From assembly GCF_900129375.1 (NCBI RefSeq), contig NZ_FQVN01000001.1, positions 1,054,001-1,118,000 of the forward strand: DNA of 64,000 bases, written 5' to 3'. Of the stretch, positions 25,853 through 34,483 are shown one piece after another. The translations under genes and the position numbers were made by a program. The stretch is from Streptoalloteichus hindustanus (lineage in GTDB: Bacteria > Actinomycetota > Actinomycetes > Mycobacteriales > Pseudonocardiaceae). The notes under the pieces were generated by a model. The model was not told the origin of the DNA. It saw nothing but the letters and a program-made list of their open reading frames with translations, and ran no database searches. Position 1 is the first letter of the stretch. Every line of letters begins with the position of its first letter.

Positions 25853-27426
25853 CCCTGGCCTCCTGGAGCCGCGATCGACGCGGCGAGCAGTTCGGCGGCG
25901 GCCCGCAGCGACACCAGCGATCCGCCGTGCGTGTCGACTCGGGTTGGCCGGTGGTCGGCCGTGCCCTGGTCCGGCCCCGGCACGCCCGTCTCGACATGCA
26001 CGAGGTCTAGACCAATCTTAGCCAGTCGGGTCAGCAGGTCCCTGGTTCCAGGGTGCCGGTGAGCCTCCCGGGTGACAACCACCACAGGCCGGCCGGCGGC
26101 CGTCGCGCGGATCTCGTCCGGGTGAACCTCGGGGCCGACCCGCAGCTCGGCCGTGCCCGGCGCGAGCTCGGCCAGGTGCGGGCCGACGCCCCACGGCACG
26201 TCGCCGACGGCGATCGAGCCGGGCACGACGACGTCGACGACCAGCGGCGCGGCCCGCAGGGCCAGCTCGCCCCTGACCACCACGGCCCGGCGCGCCGCCC
26301 GCAACCCCAGCTCGGTCAGCGCGTCGAGGTCCGCCGGCCCGGTCCGGGGCGTCCCGCCCAGCTCCGCGACCCGCGCCGCGGCCTCGGCCAGCCGCTCCTC
26401 CGGCAGCAGGCCGGCGCGCACCGCCGCCACCAGGGCGTCCACCACCCCGGCGACGACGGCCTCGTCCGCCAGCTCCCCGCCCAGGCACAGCCCGTCGGCG
26501 CCGGCGAGCAACGCCCGCACGGCGGCCGAGGTCAGCCCGTCGAGGTCGCCGAGCCGGCCGGCCACCGCGCCCATCTCCAGCGCGTCGGTGACGACCGCGC
26601 CGGTGAAGCCCAGCTCGGTCCGCAGCAGCTCGCCGATCGCCCTGCGGTTCAGCGTCGCCGGCGCGTCGCCCCAGGCGGGCACCACGAGGTGCCCGGTCAT
26701 CACCGACCGGGCGCCCGCGGCGACCGCCGTCTGGAACGGCACCAGCTCCGCGGCCCGCAGTTCGGCCTCGGTCCGGTTCAGGGTGGGCAGCTCGTGGTGC
26801 GAGTCGGCGGCCGCCGCCCCGTGGCCGGGGAAGTGCTTGACGCAGGCCGCGACGCCGGCCGACTGGAGGCCGGTGACGAACGCGGCCACCTGGCGGGCCA
26901 CGGCGTGCGGGTCGGAGCCGAACGCCCGGACACCGATCACCGGGTCGTCCGGGGTGAGCGTCAGGTCGGCGCACGGCGCGAGGTCGAGCGTGACCCCGCA
27001 GGCCGCCAGGCGCGCGCCGAGCGCGCCGGCGACCTCCTCGGTCAGCGCGACGTCGTTGACCGCGCCGAGCGCGTGGTTGCCGGGCACCAGCGAGCCGCGG
27101 AGGGCGTCGAGCCGGGTGACGTCGCCGCCCTCCTCGTCGATGCCCACCACGAGGTCCGGCCGCTCCGCGCGCAGCGCGGCGGTGAGCGCGGCGACCTGGT
27201 CGTCGTCGACCACGTTGCGGCCGAACAGCACCACGCCGCCCAGCCCGGCCCCGATCCGGCGGCGCACCCAGTCGGGCGCGCCGGTGCCGACGAAGCCGGG
27301 CAGCAGGACGGCGTGCGCCAGCCGGGACAGGTCGCCAGCGGACGAGGCCGGGGCAGGGGACGAAGCCGGGGACGTGGACGGGGCGGTGCCCGGCGCGGGC
27401 CGGGAGCTGGGGTCGGACACGTTCAT
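25849..27426 (-). CDS. GH3 beta-N-acetylhexosaminidase, NagZ-like
   Basis: The 525-residue protein has the NagZ catalytic loop KHFPGHGAAAADSHHELP (His-Asp acid/base dyad) and the nucleophile motif AVVTDALEMGAV, with GIDEEGGDVTRL near the N-terminus. A proline/serine-rich 30-residue leader precedes the domain and a C-terminal alpha/beta domain of about 170 residues follows. No secretion signal is seen, so it would split imported chitobiose or muropeptide-derived amino sugars in the cytoplasm. It overlaps both neighbours by ATGA. The gene order (importer then GH3) matches the dasABC region of Streptomyces coelicolor. A DasR-type palindrome is embedded in its 3' part. Confidence 0.88.
   Translation of the reverse strand: MNVSDPSSRPAPGTAPSTSPASSPAPASSAGDLSRLAHAVLLPGFVGTGAPDWVRRRIGAGLGGVVLFGRNVVDDDQVAALTAALRAERPDLVVGIDEEGGDVTRLDALRGSLVPGNHALGAVNDVALTEEVAGALGARLAACGVTLDLAPCADLTLTPDDPVIGVRAFGSDPHAVARQVAAFVTGLQSAGVAACVKHFPGHGAAAADSHHELPTLNRTEAELRAAELVPFQTAVAAGARSVMTGHLVVPAWGDAPATLNRRAIGELLRTELGFTGAVVTDALEMGAVAGRLGDLDGLTSAAVRALLAGADGLCLGGELADEAVVAGVVDALVAAVRAGLLPEERLAEAAARVAELGGTPRTGPADLDALTELGLRAARRAVVVRGELALRAAPLVVDVVVPGSIAVGDVPWGVGPHLAELAPGTAELRVGPEVHPDEIRATAAGRPVVVVTREAHRHPGTRDLLTRLAKIGLDLVHVETGVPGPDQGTADHRPTRVDTHGGSLVSLRAAAELLAASIAAPGGQG
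26001..26016. promoter_or_regulatory. DasR-type operator (dre) inside the GH3 gene
   Basis: CGAGGTCTAGACCAAT contains the dre core GGTCTAGACC with the right-hand AAT shared with the site before dasA. It lies within the coding sequence, about 150 bases upstream of the SIS-domain gene start. It could control an internal promoter for that gene or act as a roadblock. Confidence 0.65.
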
Positions 27427-28244
27427 CCCTTCACCGCGCCGGCGGTCACGCCGGCGACCATGTTCCGCTGCACGATCAGGAAGAAGACGACCACCGGCAA
27501 CGTGAAGAGCGTGGACGCGGCCATCGTTCCGCCCCAGTCCGTGCCGAAGGCGGTCTGGAAGGTGGACAGCCACACCGGCAGCGTCCGCTTGGACTGGTCC
27601 TGGAACAGCACCAGCGCGAACAGGAACTCGTTCCACGCCGTGATGAAGCCGAACACCGAGGTGGCGACCAGGCCGGGGCCGAGCAGCGGCAGCGTGACCC
27701 GGCGGAACGCGCCCCACCGGTTGCAGCCGTCGACCATGGCGGCCTCCTCCAGCTCCGCCGGGATGCCCTGCACGAACCCGCGCAGGGTCCACGCGGTGAA
27801 CGGCAGCGTGGCGGCGAAGTAGACCAGCACCAGGGCGGGCATCTTGTCGAGCAGGTCGGCGTCCCGCATCATCAGGTACATCGGGATCAGCAGCGCCTCG
27901 AACGGCGCCATCTGCGCCACCAGCACCAGCAGCAGGAACCCCTTGCGACCGCGGAACCGCAGCCGCGCCAGCGGGATCGCCGCCAGCAGCCCGGCGACCA
28001 GGGAGAACAGCACCGCCACCAGCGTCACGACCAGGCTGTTGACCAGCGCGTCGCCGAAGCCGGGCTTGTCGACCGCGGAGAGGAAGTGCTGCCCGGTGAG
28101 GCTGGTCGGCACCAGGTCGAACCCGGTGGACTGCATCTGGTTCGTCGGCTTCAGCGCGGAGCTGACCATCCAGTAGACGGGGAAGGCGAAGAACGCCGCC
28201 GCCACCAGCCCGACGGCCGACAGCACCACCCGGCGGGGGGTCAT
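27423..28244 (-). CDS. dasC: Amino-sugar ABC transporter permease, DasC-like
   Basis: The 273-residue protein has six membrane segments (VVLSAVGLVAAAFFAFPVYW, LVVTLVAVLFSLVAGLLAAI, FLLLVLVAQMAPFEALLI) and the EAA loop ELEEAAMVDGCNRWGAFRRV. It forms the importer channel with the DasB-like partner encoded just upstream (14-base gap). Its stop overlaps the GH3 start. The symbol is given by position and family in the das operon, not by a direct alignment. Confidence 0.8.
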   Translation of the reverse strand: MTPRRVVLSAVGLVAAAFFAFPVYWMVSSALKPTNQMQSTGFDLVPTSLTGQHFLSAVDKPGFGDALVNSLVVTLVAVLFSLVAGLLAAIPLARLRFRGRKGFLLLVLVAQMAPFEALLIPMYLMMRDADLLDKMPALVLVYFAATLPFTAWTLRGFVQGIPAELEEAAMVDGCNRWGAFRRVTLPLLGPGLVATSVFGFITAWNEFLFALVLFQDQSKRTLPVWLSTFQTAFGTDWGGTMAASTLFTLPVVVFFLIVQRNMVAGVTAGAVKG

Positions 28245-28258
28245 GGCCCGATCGGCCC

Positions 28259-29245
28259 TCACAGGTCCACCTCCTGGGAGCGCACCAGCATCCGCAGGTA
28301 CTGCACGGTCAGGACGAGCAGGACGACCACCATCAGCACGCTGACCGCCGCCGCGACGCCGAAGTGGCTGCCGGCGATGCCCTTGAGGTACTGCAGCACC
28401 GGCAACGTGGTGCTCTCCCCGTTGGGGCCGCCCTGCCGGAACGCCCAGACCTGCGCGAAGATCTTGAAGTCCCACAGGAGCTGGAGGAAGGTCATCATCA
28501 TCACGATCGGCCGCAGCGTGGGCCAGGTGACCGACCGGAAGGTCTGCCAGGGGTTGGCGCCGTCCATGCCCGCCGCCTCGTACAGCTCGCGCGGGATGCC
28601 GATCAGGCCGGCGTAGAGCGAGAACGCCACGAACGGGATCGCCTGCCAGCAGACGAGAACCCCGATGACGAACAGGGTGGACGCGCCCGAGGCGAACCAG
28701 TTGTGGCCCTCGAAGGTGCTCAGGCCCACCAGCACGAGGGTCTTGTTGAGGATGCCGTAGTGCTGGTCGAACACCCACTGGAAGACGGTCGTCGCCGACA
28801 GGATCGGCATCGCCCACGCCAGGACCATGCAGATCTGCAGCGCGGTGCGCACGACGCGGCCGAGCTGGCGCATCAGCAACGAGATCAGCAGCCCGCCCAG
28901 CAGCGTGGTCAGCACGCACGCCGCGGTGAACAGCACGGTCCGCAGCGTGATCTTCCAGAACTCGGGGTCGCCGAGCACGGTGGCGTAGTTGTCGAAGCCG
29001 GTCCACACGACCTGCCCGCGGACCAGCTCGCCGAGGTCCATCTTGCGGAGGCTGGTGAGCACCACCAGCACCGCCGGCCACCCGACCAGGGCCAGCACCG
29101 CGACCACGGCCGGCGCCAGCAGCAGGTACGGCGTCAGGACCTGGCCCAGCGGCCGCCGCCGCCCGCCCGTCCGACGCCCGTCAGCACGCGGCGGTGCCGG
29201 CGGGGGGTTCCCCGCCGGCACCGCGGTGTCGATCGTCGAAGTCAT
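28259..29245 (-). CDS. dasB: Amino-sugar ABC transporter permease, DasB-like
   Basis: The 328-residue protein starts with a proline/arginine-rich cytoplasmic tail, then six membrane helices (YLLLAPAVVAVLALVGWPAV, VLFTAACVLTTLLGGLLISL) and the EAA loop ELYEAAGMDGANPWQTFRSV. It lies 7 bases after the binding-protein gene. I chose ATG 29245; no strong ribosome site is present, suggesting coupling to the upstream gene. The ATPase partner is not encoded nearby. Confidence 0.8.
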   Translation of the reverse strand: MTSTIDTAVPAGNPPPAPPRADGRRTGGRRRPLGQVLTPYLLLAPAVVAVLALVGWPAVLVVLTSLRKMDLGELVRGQVVWTGFDNYATVLGDPEFWKITLRTVLFTAACVLTTLLGGLLISLLMRQLGRVVRTALQICMVLAWAMPILSATTVFQWVFDQHYGILNKTLVLVGLSTFEGHNWFASGASTLFVIGVLVCWQAIPFVAFSLYAGLIGIPRELYEAAGMDGANPWQTFRSVTWPTLRPIVMMMTFLQLLWDFKIFAQVWAFRQGGPNGESTTLPVLQYLKGIAGSHFGVAAAVSVLMVVVLLVLTVQYLRMLVRSQEVDL

Positions 29246-29252
29246 GTCGGGG

Positions 29253-30542
29253 TCAGCCGCCCAGCGCCTGGCCGATCTTGGCATTGGCGTCGCGCACCGC
29301 GTCGGCCGGCGTCTTCTGCCCGGTCAGCGCCGCGGTCAACATGTCCTTCAGCGGGTTCTGCCCGGCCTCGACCGGCCCCCACTTCGGGGTGGTGGGGGTG
29401 ACCCGGCCGTGCTGCGCGGCCAGCGCCATCGGGCCGGCCACCGGGTCCGAGGCCAGGGCGCTGACGTCCTTGGACGTGCCCGGCACGGCCCCGCCGTCCT
29501 TGGCGATCTTGTTCTGGTACTTCACGCTGGACAGCAGCTTCAGGTAGTCCTTCGCCAGGTCCTGCCGCTTGCTGCCGGCCGGGATGGCCACGTTCGAGCC
29601 GCCCAGGAACACCGGCGCGGTCCTGCCGGCCTCCTTGCTCGGGATCGGGAAGGCCGCGGTGACCTCCTTGAGCTGGGGGTTGGCCTTCACGGCGTTGGCG
29701 TGCTCCCAGGGCAGCGCGACCATCATCGCCGTCTTGCCCTTGGCGAAGACCTCGTACTGCTGCGGGGTGGCCTCGTCCTGGTCCTTGGCGGCCTTGGTGC
29801 CCGCGGTGTCGACGAGCTGCTTGTAGTACTCGACGGCGGCCTTGGCCTCGGGGCTGTCCACCGCGGCCTTGAAGTTCTTGCCGTCCTGCCTGGTGACCTC
29901 GCCGCCCTCGTCCCACAGGAACGACAGCCAGACGTACCAGGACTGGCCGGGCAGGTAGAGCGCCTCGAACTCGGGGTCGCCGGCGTTGGCCGCCTTCACC
30001 TTGCGGATGGCGTCCAGCCACTCCTCGCGGCTGGTCGGGGTCTTGGTGACGCCGGCCTTCTCGAACAGGTCCTTGCGGTAGATCACCGTGCGGTTGGCCG
30101 CGTAGAACGGCATCGCGTACTGCTTGCCGTCCCAGGTGGCCGACTCCTTGAGGCCGGACAGCCACTGGTCACCGGCGAGGTCCTTGGCCGACCCGGTCAG
30201 GTCGGTCAGGGTGTTCTCGGCGGAGAACCGCGCGGTCTGGGTGTTGCCCAGCTCGATGACGTCCGGCGGGTTGTTGCTGGCCAGCGCGGTGACGAGCTTG
30301 TCCTGGATGCCCTTCCACAGCTGGACCTCGTACTTGACCTTGACGCCGGGGTGCTGGCCCTCGAACTCCTTGTGGAGCTCGTCGGTGAAGCCCTTGGGCG
30401 CCGAGCCGTCCATCAGCCAGACGGTGAGCGTCTTGTCGCCGCCCTGGTCGCCGCCGGAGCCGCTGCTCCCGCCCATCCCGCAGCCGCTCGTCGCGACCGC
30501 CAGCGCCGCGGCGCCGACGGCCAGTCTCTTCCAGCGCTTCAC
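29253..30542 (-). CDS. dasA: Amino-sugar (chitobiose-type) binding lipoprotein, DasA-like
   Basis: The 429-residue protein has a lipoprotein signal ending ATSGC (Cys 21), then a family-1 solute-binding fold (KTLTVWLMDGSAPKGFTDEL, YAMPFYAANRTVIYRKDLFE, ALPWEHANAV). It would capture chitobiose or a related sugar outside the membrane. The GTG at 30542 follows GGAGGG by 7 bases. A dre site lies 41-56 bases upstream and the DasR-like regulator gene is divergent, as in S. coelicolor dasR-dasABC. Ligand identity is inferred from this arrangement. Confidence 0.82.
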   Translation of the reverse strand: MKRWKRLAVGAAALAVATSGCGMGGSSGSGGDQGGDKTLTVWLMDGSAPKGFTDELHKEFEGQHPGVKVKYEVQLWKGIQDKLVTALASNNPPDVIELGNTQTARFSAENTLTDLTGSAKDLAGDQWLSGLKESATWDGKQYAMPFYAANRTVIYRKDLFEKAGVTKTPTSREEWLDAIRKVKAANAGDPEFEALYLPGQSWYVWLSFLWDEGGEVTRQDGKNFKAAVDSPEAKAAVEYYKQLVDTAGTKAAKDQDEATPQQYEVFAKGKTAMMVALPWEHANAVKANPQLKEVTAAFPIPSKEAGRTAPVFLGGSNVAIPAGSKRQDLAKDYLKLLSSVKYQNKIAKDGGAVPGTSKDVSALASDPVAGPMALAAQHGRVTPTTPKWGPVEAGQNPLKDMLTAALTGQKTPADAVRDANAKIGQALGG

Positions 30543-30582
30543 TCTGCCGCCCTCCCGGCCTGGCCCCACTGCCAGGCGTCGA

Positions 30583-30598
30583 AGTGGTGTAGACCAAT
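30583..30598. promoter_or_regulatory. DasR-type operator (dre) upstream of dasA
   Basis: AGTGGTGTAGACCAAT matches the 16-bp DasR element (A-C/G-TGGTCTAGACCA-G/C-T) with a change in the centre and one near the end. It sits between the divergent dasA and dasR genes, 41 bases before the dasA start codon. Confidence 0.75.
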
Positions 30599-30675
30599 GT
30601 GAGCAGAGTGTGTGCCGTCACAGAGGCTGTCAAGGGGGTTGCGAAGCTGTGACAAAGAGGTCGGATGACTGTCGT

Positions 30676-30692
30676 GTGTGATCTGATCACAC
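30676..30692. promoter_or_regulatory. Palindrome upstream of dasR
   Basis: GTGTGATCTGATCACAC is a perfect 8-bp inverted repeat around one T, 73 bases before the dasR start codon. It resembles a CRP/GlxR site (TGTGA...TCACA) but with a 5-base spacer instead of 6. It is not a dre site. Confidence 0.5.
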
Positions 30693-30765
30693 GCCGCCGG
30701 GGTTTCGCGGCATGCTGAACGGCACCGGTGGGGCGAGCCCGGGGACCGGGTGAAAGGAGACGGCC

Positions 30766-31524
30766 ATGCTGGAGACCACGCCGTCCGCGGGTGACGGAGC
30801 CCGGACGCGCGCGCAGCGCGAGCCCAAGTACTGGGGGCTCAAGCGGCACCTGCTCGACCTGCTCCGGTCGCTGCCCCCCGGCTCACCGATCCCCACCGAG
30901 CGGTCGCTCGCCGCGGAGTTCGACGTCTCCCGCACGACCGTCCGGCAGGCGTTGGCGGAGCTGACGGTGGAGGGCCGGCTGCTCCGCGTGCAGGGCAAGG
31001 GCACCTTCGCCGCCGAGCCCAAGGTGGCGCAGCGGCTCCAGCTCTCCTCCTACACCGAGGACATGCGCGCGGTCGGCCGGCAGCCCACCTCCCGGCTGCT
31101 GGAGGCCATCGAGCAGGTCGCCGACCCGGACCTGGCCCAGCTGCTCGGCGTGCGCCCCGGCTCCAAGGTGCTGCGGCTGCGGCGGCTCCGGCTGGCCGAC
31201 GGCGAGCCGATGGCCATCGAGACCACCCACCTCGCCCTCGGCCGGTTCCGGGGCCTGCGGCGCTACATCGGCGCGGGCGGGTCGCTGTACCAGGTGCTGC
31301 GCGAGCGGTTCGGGGTCGAGCTCGGCCACGCCGAGGAGACCATCGAGACCGCGCTGGCCAGCCCGGAGGAGGCCGAGCTGCTCGGCGCCGAGGTCGGCCT
31401 GCCCATGCTGCTGCTGTCCCGGCACTCCTTCGACACCGAGGGCAACCCGGTGGAGTGGGTGCGCTCGCTCTACCGCGGCGACCGCTACAAGTTCGTCGCC
31501 ACCCTCAACCCGCCCACCCGGTAG
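30766..31524 (+). CDS. dasR: GntR/HutC-family regulator DasR
   Basis: The 252-residue protein closely follows S. coelicolor DasR as I remember it: [20 protein letters not shown] in the winged helix, [37 protein letters not shown] at the start of the UTRA effector domain, [13 protein letters not shown], and [19 protein letters not shown] at the end. DasR represses chitin and GlcNAc uptake genes and is released by glucosamine-6-phosphate; in streptomycetes it also links nutrition to antibiotic production. The start has AAAGGAGA 5 bases upstream. Two dre-like sites in the operon across from it, and possibly one before the ROK operon, fit this identity. Confidence 0.9.
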   Translation: MLETTPSAGDGARTRAQREPKYWGLKRHLLDLLRSLPPGSPIPTERSLAAEFDVSRTTVRQALAELTVEGRLLRVQGKGTFAAEPKVAQRLQLSSYTEDMRAVGRQPTSRLLEAIEQVADPDLAQLLGVRPGSKVLRLRRLRLADGEPMAIETTHLALGRFRGLRRYIGAGGSLYQVLRERFGVELGHAEETIETALASPEEAELLGAEVGLPMLLLSRHSFDTEGNPVEWVRSLYRGDRYKFVATLNPPTR

Positions 31525-31528
31525 CCGC

Positions 31529-32188
31529 TCAGGCGTCGTCGCTGACGCACAGCAGCCACAGGTTGCGGGCCGCGCGGTCCAGGACCACGAACGTCGCGTC
31601 GCCGATGGTGCCGAAGAACCAGTCGCTCCACGGCCGGTCGCTGTAGGCCACGACCAGGTCGGTCAGCCGCATGCCGAACAGCGCGGCGCAGACGGAGGTC
31701 GCCAGCTCCAGGGACGCGATCGCGTCCTCGGTGCGCCGGTCGGGGTCGGTCGGCGGGTAGTGGTAGGCGCCCCCGTGGTGCACGTACGAGGCGATCCGGC
31801 CGGGTAGCGTGAACGGGTCGACGGGGCTGAACGCCACGTCGCGGATGGACGGCCGGAAGCCCGGCGAGGACAGCGCCTCGACCACGGCCGGGTGGTGCAG
31901 GAGACGGGCGGGGAAGCCGATCTCGGGCAGCCGGTTCCGGGACGCGTGCCACGCCAGCACCGGGTGGTCGCCCAACGCGAACCCGGTGAACGCGGTGTCG
32001 CCGCTGGGGTAGCGGTCGTGCAGCAGGTCGAGCAGCTCGTCGACCACCAGCGGGTGGGCTGGCAGGGGGCGCACGACGAGGTCGCGCCACATCCGCTCGA
32101 CGTCGGCCTCGGTCGGTCGAGGTTGTCTCCAGTCCGGTTCCCGCACGGCTACCGATGATCGCCGAAAACCGCGCCGCGCGGGTTCCAT
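31529..32188 (-). CDS. Uncharacterised protein
   Basis: I do not recognise this soluble protein of about 219 residues. It contains VERMWRDLVVRPLPAHPLVV near the start, YHYPPTDPDRRTEDAIASLE in the middle, and ends WFFGTIGDATFVVLDRAARN...WLLCVSDDA. No signal peptide, membrane segment or catalytic motif is seen. The start is unclear: ATG at 32188 and GTG at 32146 are both possible with weak ribosome sites. It is convergent with dasR (4-base gap) and divergent from the efflux pump gene, so neighbours say little. Confidence 0.6.
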   Translation of the reverse strand: MEPARRGFRRSSVAVREPDWRQPRPTEADVERMWRDLVVRPLPAHPLVVDELLDLLHDRYPSGDTAFTGFALGDHPVLAWHASRNRLPEIGFPARLLHHPAVVEALSSPGFRPSIRDVAFSPVDPFTLPGRIASYVHHGGAYHYPPTDPDRRTEDAIASLELATSVCAALFGMRLTDLVVAYSDRPWSDWFFGTIGDATFVVLDRAARNLWLLCVSDDA

Positions 32189-32249
32189 CCCGACAAGGGC
32201 GTGTTCGGTCGGTTGGCACCGGCCAGCGGCGGAGAGCAGCCTGGCGGGC

Positions 32250-33773
32250 ATGACCGAAGAACCCCGGGTGAGCTGGGGCACGTCCCGGGCGAGGGGAGTG
32301 CTGGCGGCCACGATCCTCGGCTCCGGCATGGCCATGCTCGACGGCACCGTCGTCAACGTCGCCCTGCCCGCGATCGGCGCCGAGCTGGGCGCCTCGATGG
32401 CGGGGTTGCAGTGGATCCTCGACGGCTACCTGCTGACCCTGGCGGCGTTGATCCTGGTCGGCGGGGCGCTGGGCGACCGCTACGGCCGGCGGCGGGTCTT
32501 CCTGGTCGGCGTCGCCTGGTTCGGGGTGGCCTCCGCGCTGTGCGGGGCGGCCCCGACCACCGAGGTGCTCGTCGTGGCCAGGGCGGCGCAGGGCGTGGGC
32601 GGGGCGTTGCTCACGCCCGGCTCGCTGGCCATCCTCCAGTCGGTCTTCGCCAGGGGCGAGCGGGCCACCGCGATCGGCGCGTGGTCCGGGCTGTCCGGCG
32701 TCGCGACCGCGGTCGGCCCGCTGGTGGGCGGTCTGCTGGTGCAGGCGTGGTCCTGGCGGCTGGCGTTCCTGGTCAACCTGCCGGTGGCGGCGGTGACCTG
32801 GTGGTTGACCGCGCGGCACGTCCCGGAGACCAGGGACGAGTCGGCCGCGGGCCGGCCGGACGTGCTGGCGGCGGCGCTGGGGGCGCTGGGCCTGGCCGGG
32901 CTGACCGGGGCGCTGGTGGAGGCGCCGGTCCGCGGCGCCGGCGACCCGCTCGTCCTGGCCGCCGGCGTGGTCGGCGTGCTCGCGCTGCTGTGGTTCGGCG
33001 CGCGGCAGGCGCGGTCCGCCAACCCGACCGTGCCGCCGGCCCTGTTCGCCGACCGCACGTTCCTGCTGTCGAACCTGACGACCTTCCTCGTCTACGCCGC
33101 GCTCGGCTCGATCATGGTCCTGCTCGTGGTGCAGCTCCAGATCTCGCTGGGGTACGCGCCCACCGCCGCCGGCCTGGCCGGGCTGCCGATCACGGTGCTC
33201 ATGCTGCTGCTCTCGGCGCGCTCCGGGCGGCTGGCCGAACGGGTCGGCCCCCGGTGGCAGCTCGTCGTCGGCCCGCTCGTCATCGCGGCCGGCCTGCTGC
33301 TCCTGCGGTTCGTCGAGCCGGGCGCCAGTTACCTGACCGGTGTGCTGCCCGGGGTGCTCGTCTTCGGCCTCGGGCTGGCGACGGTGGTCGCCCCGGTGAC
33401 CGCGACGGTGCTGGCGGCCGCCCCTGACCGCTACGCGGGCGTGGCGTCCGGGGTGAACAACGCGGTCGCCAGGACGGGGACCCTGCTGGCGGTGGCCGTC
33501 CTGCCCGCGGTCGCGGGGCTCTCCGGCGCGGCCTACACGGATCCGGCCGCGCTGACCGCGGGCTGGCGGACGGCGCTGCTGGTGTGCGCCGGGATGTGCG
33601 CCCTCGCCGGGCTGGTGGCGTGGGGCGTGGACAACCGCGTGCTGGCGGAGGCGGCGGTCAGACCGGAGCCCGCCGAGCACGAGGCGGCGCATCCCGGCGA
33701 GTGCCTGTGCTGCGGTGTGGAGGGACCGCCGACCCACCTGAGCCCCAGGGGCGTCGGCCCTGGCAACGCCTGA
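32250..33773 (+). CDS. MFS drug efflux transporter, DHA2 (14-TM, EmrB/QacA) type
   Basis: The 507-residue protein has about fourteen hydrophobic segments. Motif A GGALGDRYGRRRVFLVGVAW follows the second helix, the early MAMLDGTVVNVALPAIGAEL is motif D1 of the family, and GPLVGGLLVQAWSWRLAFLV is motif C typical of antiporters. It should export drugs or metabolites using the proton gradient. A hydrophilic C-terminal tail ends with HPGECLCCGVEGPP, an unusual cysteine group. No adjacent TetR repressor is present. Confidence 0.88.
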   Translation: MTEEPRVSWGTSRARGVLAATILGSGMAMLDGTVVNVALPAIGAELGASMAGLQWILDGYLLTLAALILVGGALGDRYGRRRVFLVGVAWFGVASALCGAAPTTEVLVVARAAQGVGGALLTPGSLAILQSVFARGERATAIGAWSGLSGVATAVGPLVGGLLVQAWSWRLAFLVNLPVAAVTWWLTARHVPETRDESAAGRPDVLAAALGALGLAGLTGALVEAPVRGAGDPLVLAAGVVGVLALLWFGARQARSANPTVPPALFADRTFLLSNLTTFLVYAALGSIMVLLVVQLQISLGYAPTAAGLAGLPITVLMLLLSARSGRLAERVGPRWQLVVGPLVIAAGLLLLRFVEPGASYLTGVLPGVLVFGLGLATVVAPVTATVLAAAPDRYAGVASGVNNAVARTGTLLAVAVLPAVAGLSGAAYTDPAALTAGWRTALLVCAGMCALAGLVAWGVDNRVLAEAAVRPEPAEHEAAHPGECLCCGVEGPPTHLSPRGVGPGNA

Positions 33774-33949
33774 CCAGCCCTGACGAACCGGTCAACACCG
33801 ACGGGCGACGCCCGGTTCGGCGACACGGGGAACCGGATCGGCCCCGCGTGCGTCTATGGGGCCACCCGCCCGCCGTCGACGTGCCCTGGTGCGTGCCGCC
33901 ATGCGCGCCGAACCCGCGCGCGGGCTCGTCGACGCCCGTGGGAGGAGCC

Positions 33950-34483
33950 ATGGACATTCGCGACCAGCTCGCCAGCGCCGCCAGGGATCTGGCCCGTGAG
34001 GTGGCGCAGTCCCCCACCGCGCGGGCGGTCGGCAGGAAGGCCGGCGCCGCGATCGACACGGCGATCGACAAGGCGGTCGACACCGCGCGTGACGCGGGGA
34101 TTCCGGCGTTCCTGCACGTCGCCGCCGGGTCCAGGGTGGTCGACGGGGTCGCCCCGGCCGCCGTGGGCAGCTTCCGCGTCAGCCCCGACCAGGCCCCCGC
34201 CCTGCTGGAGCGGCTGCGCGCTGCGCTGGACGTGCTCGACGAGGTGGCGGCGGACGCCCAGCGGCTGGCCGAGGTCGACCCGCCGGGGCACGACCCGGTG
34301 AGCCAGCAGGCGATCAGGGACATCACCCGCCGCGTGACCAGCGGGGACGGCGCGCTGGTCCGGGCGGTGGAGGAGTACCGCAGGGCGTTGACGGACACGG
34401 CGCACAACCTGGAGGCCGCGCTGCGGGAGTACTCCGAGGTCGAGTCCGCCAGCACGGAGACCTTCCGGGGCGGCGCGCGATGA
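33950..34483 (+). CDS. Helical protein heading a PPE/EspG gene block
   Basis: The 177-residue protein is predicted helical throughout: MDIRDQLASAARDLAREVAQ, then AGAAIDTAIDKAVDTARDAG with 4-residue spacing, and a C-terminal half (ALLERLRAALDVLDEVAADA to AVEEYRRALTDTAHNLEAAL) resembling the helical hairpins of WXG100-like secreted proteins. It has a GGAGG site 4 bases before the ATG, and its stop overlaps the PPE gene start by ATGA. Such small helical partners accompany PPE-type proteins in Pseudonocardiaceae. It is probably a type VII substrate or chaperone partner, but that is inferred from context. Confidence 0.65.
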   Translation: MDIRDQLASAARDLAREVAQSPTARAVGRKAGAAIDTAIDKAVDTARDAGIPAFLHVAAGSRVVDGVAPAAVGSFRVSPDQAPALLERLRAALDVLDEVAADAQRLAEVDPPGHDPVSQQAIRDITRRVTSGDGALVRAVEEYRRALTDTAHNLEAALREYSEVESASTETFRGGAR

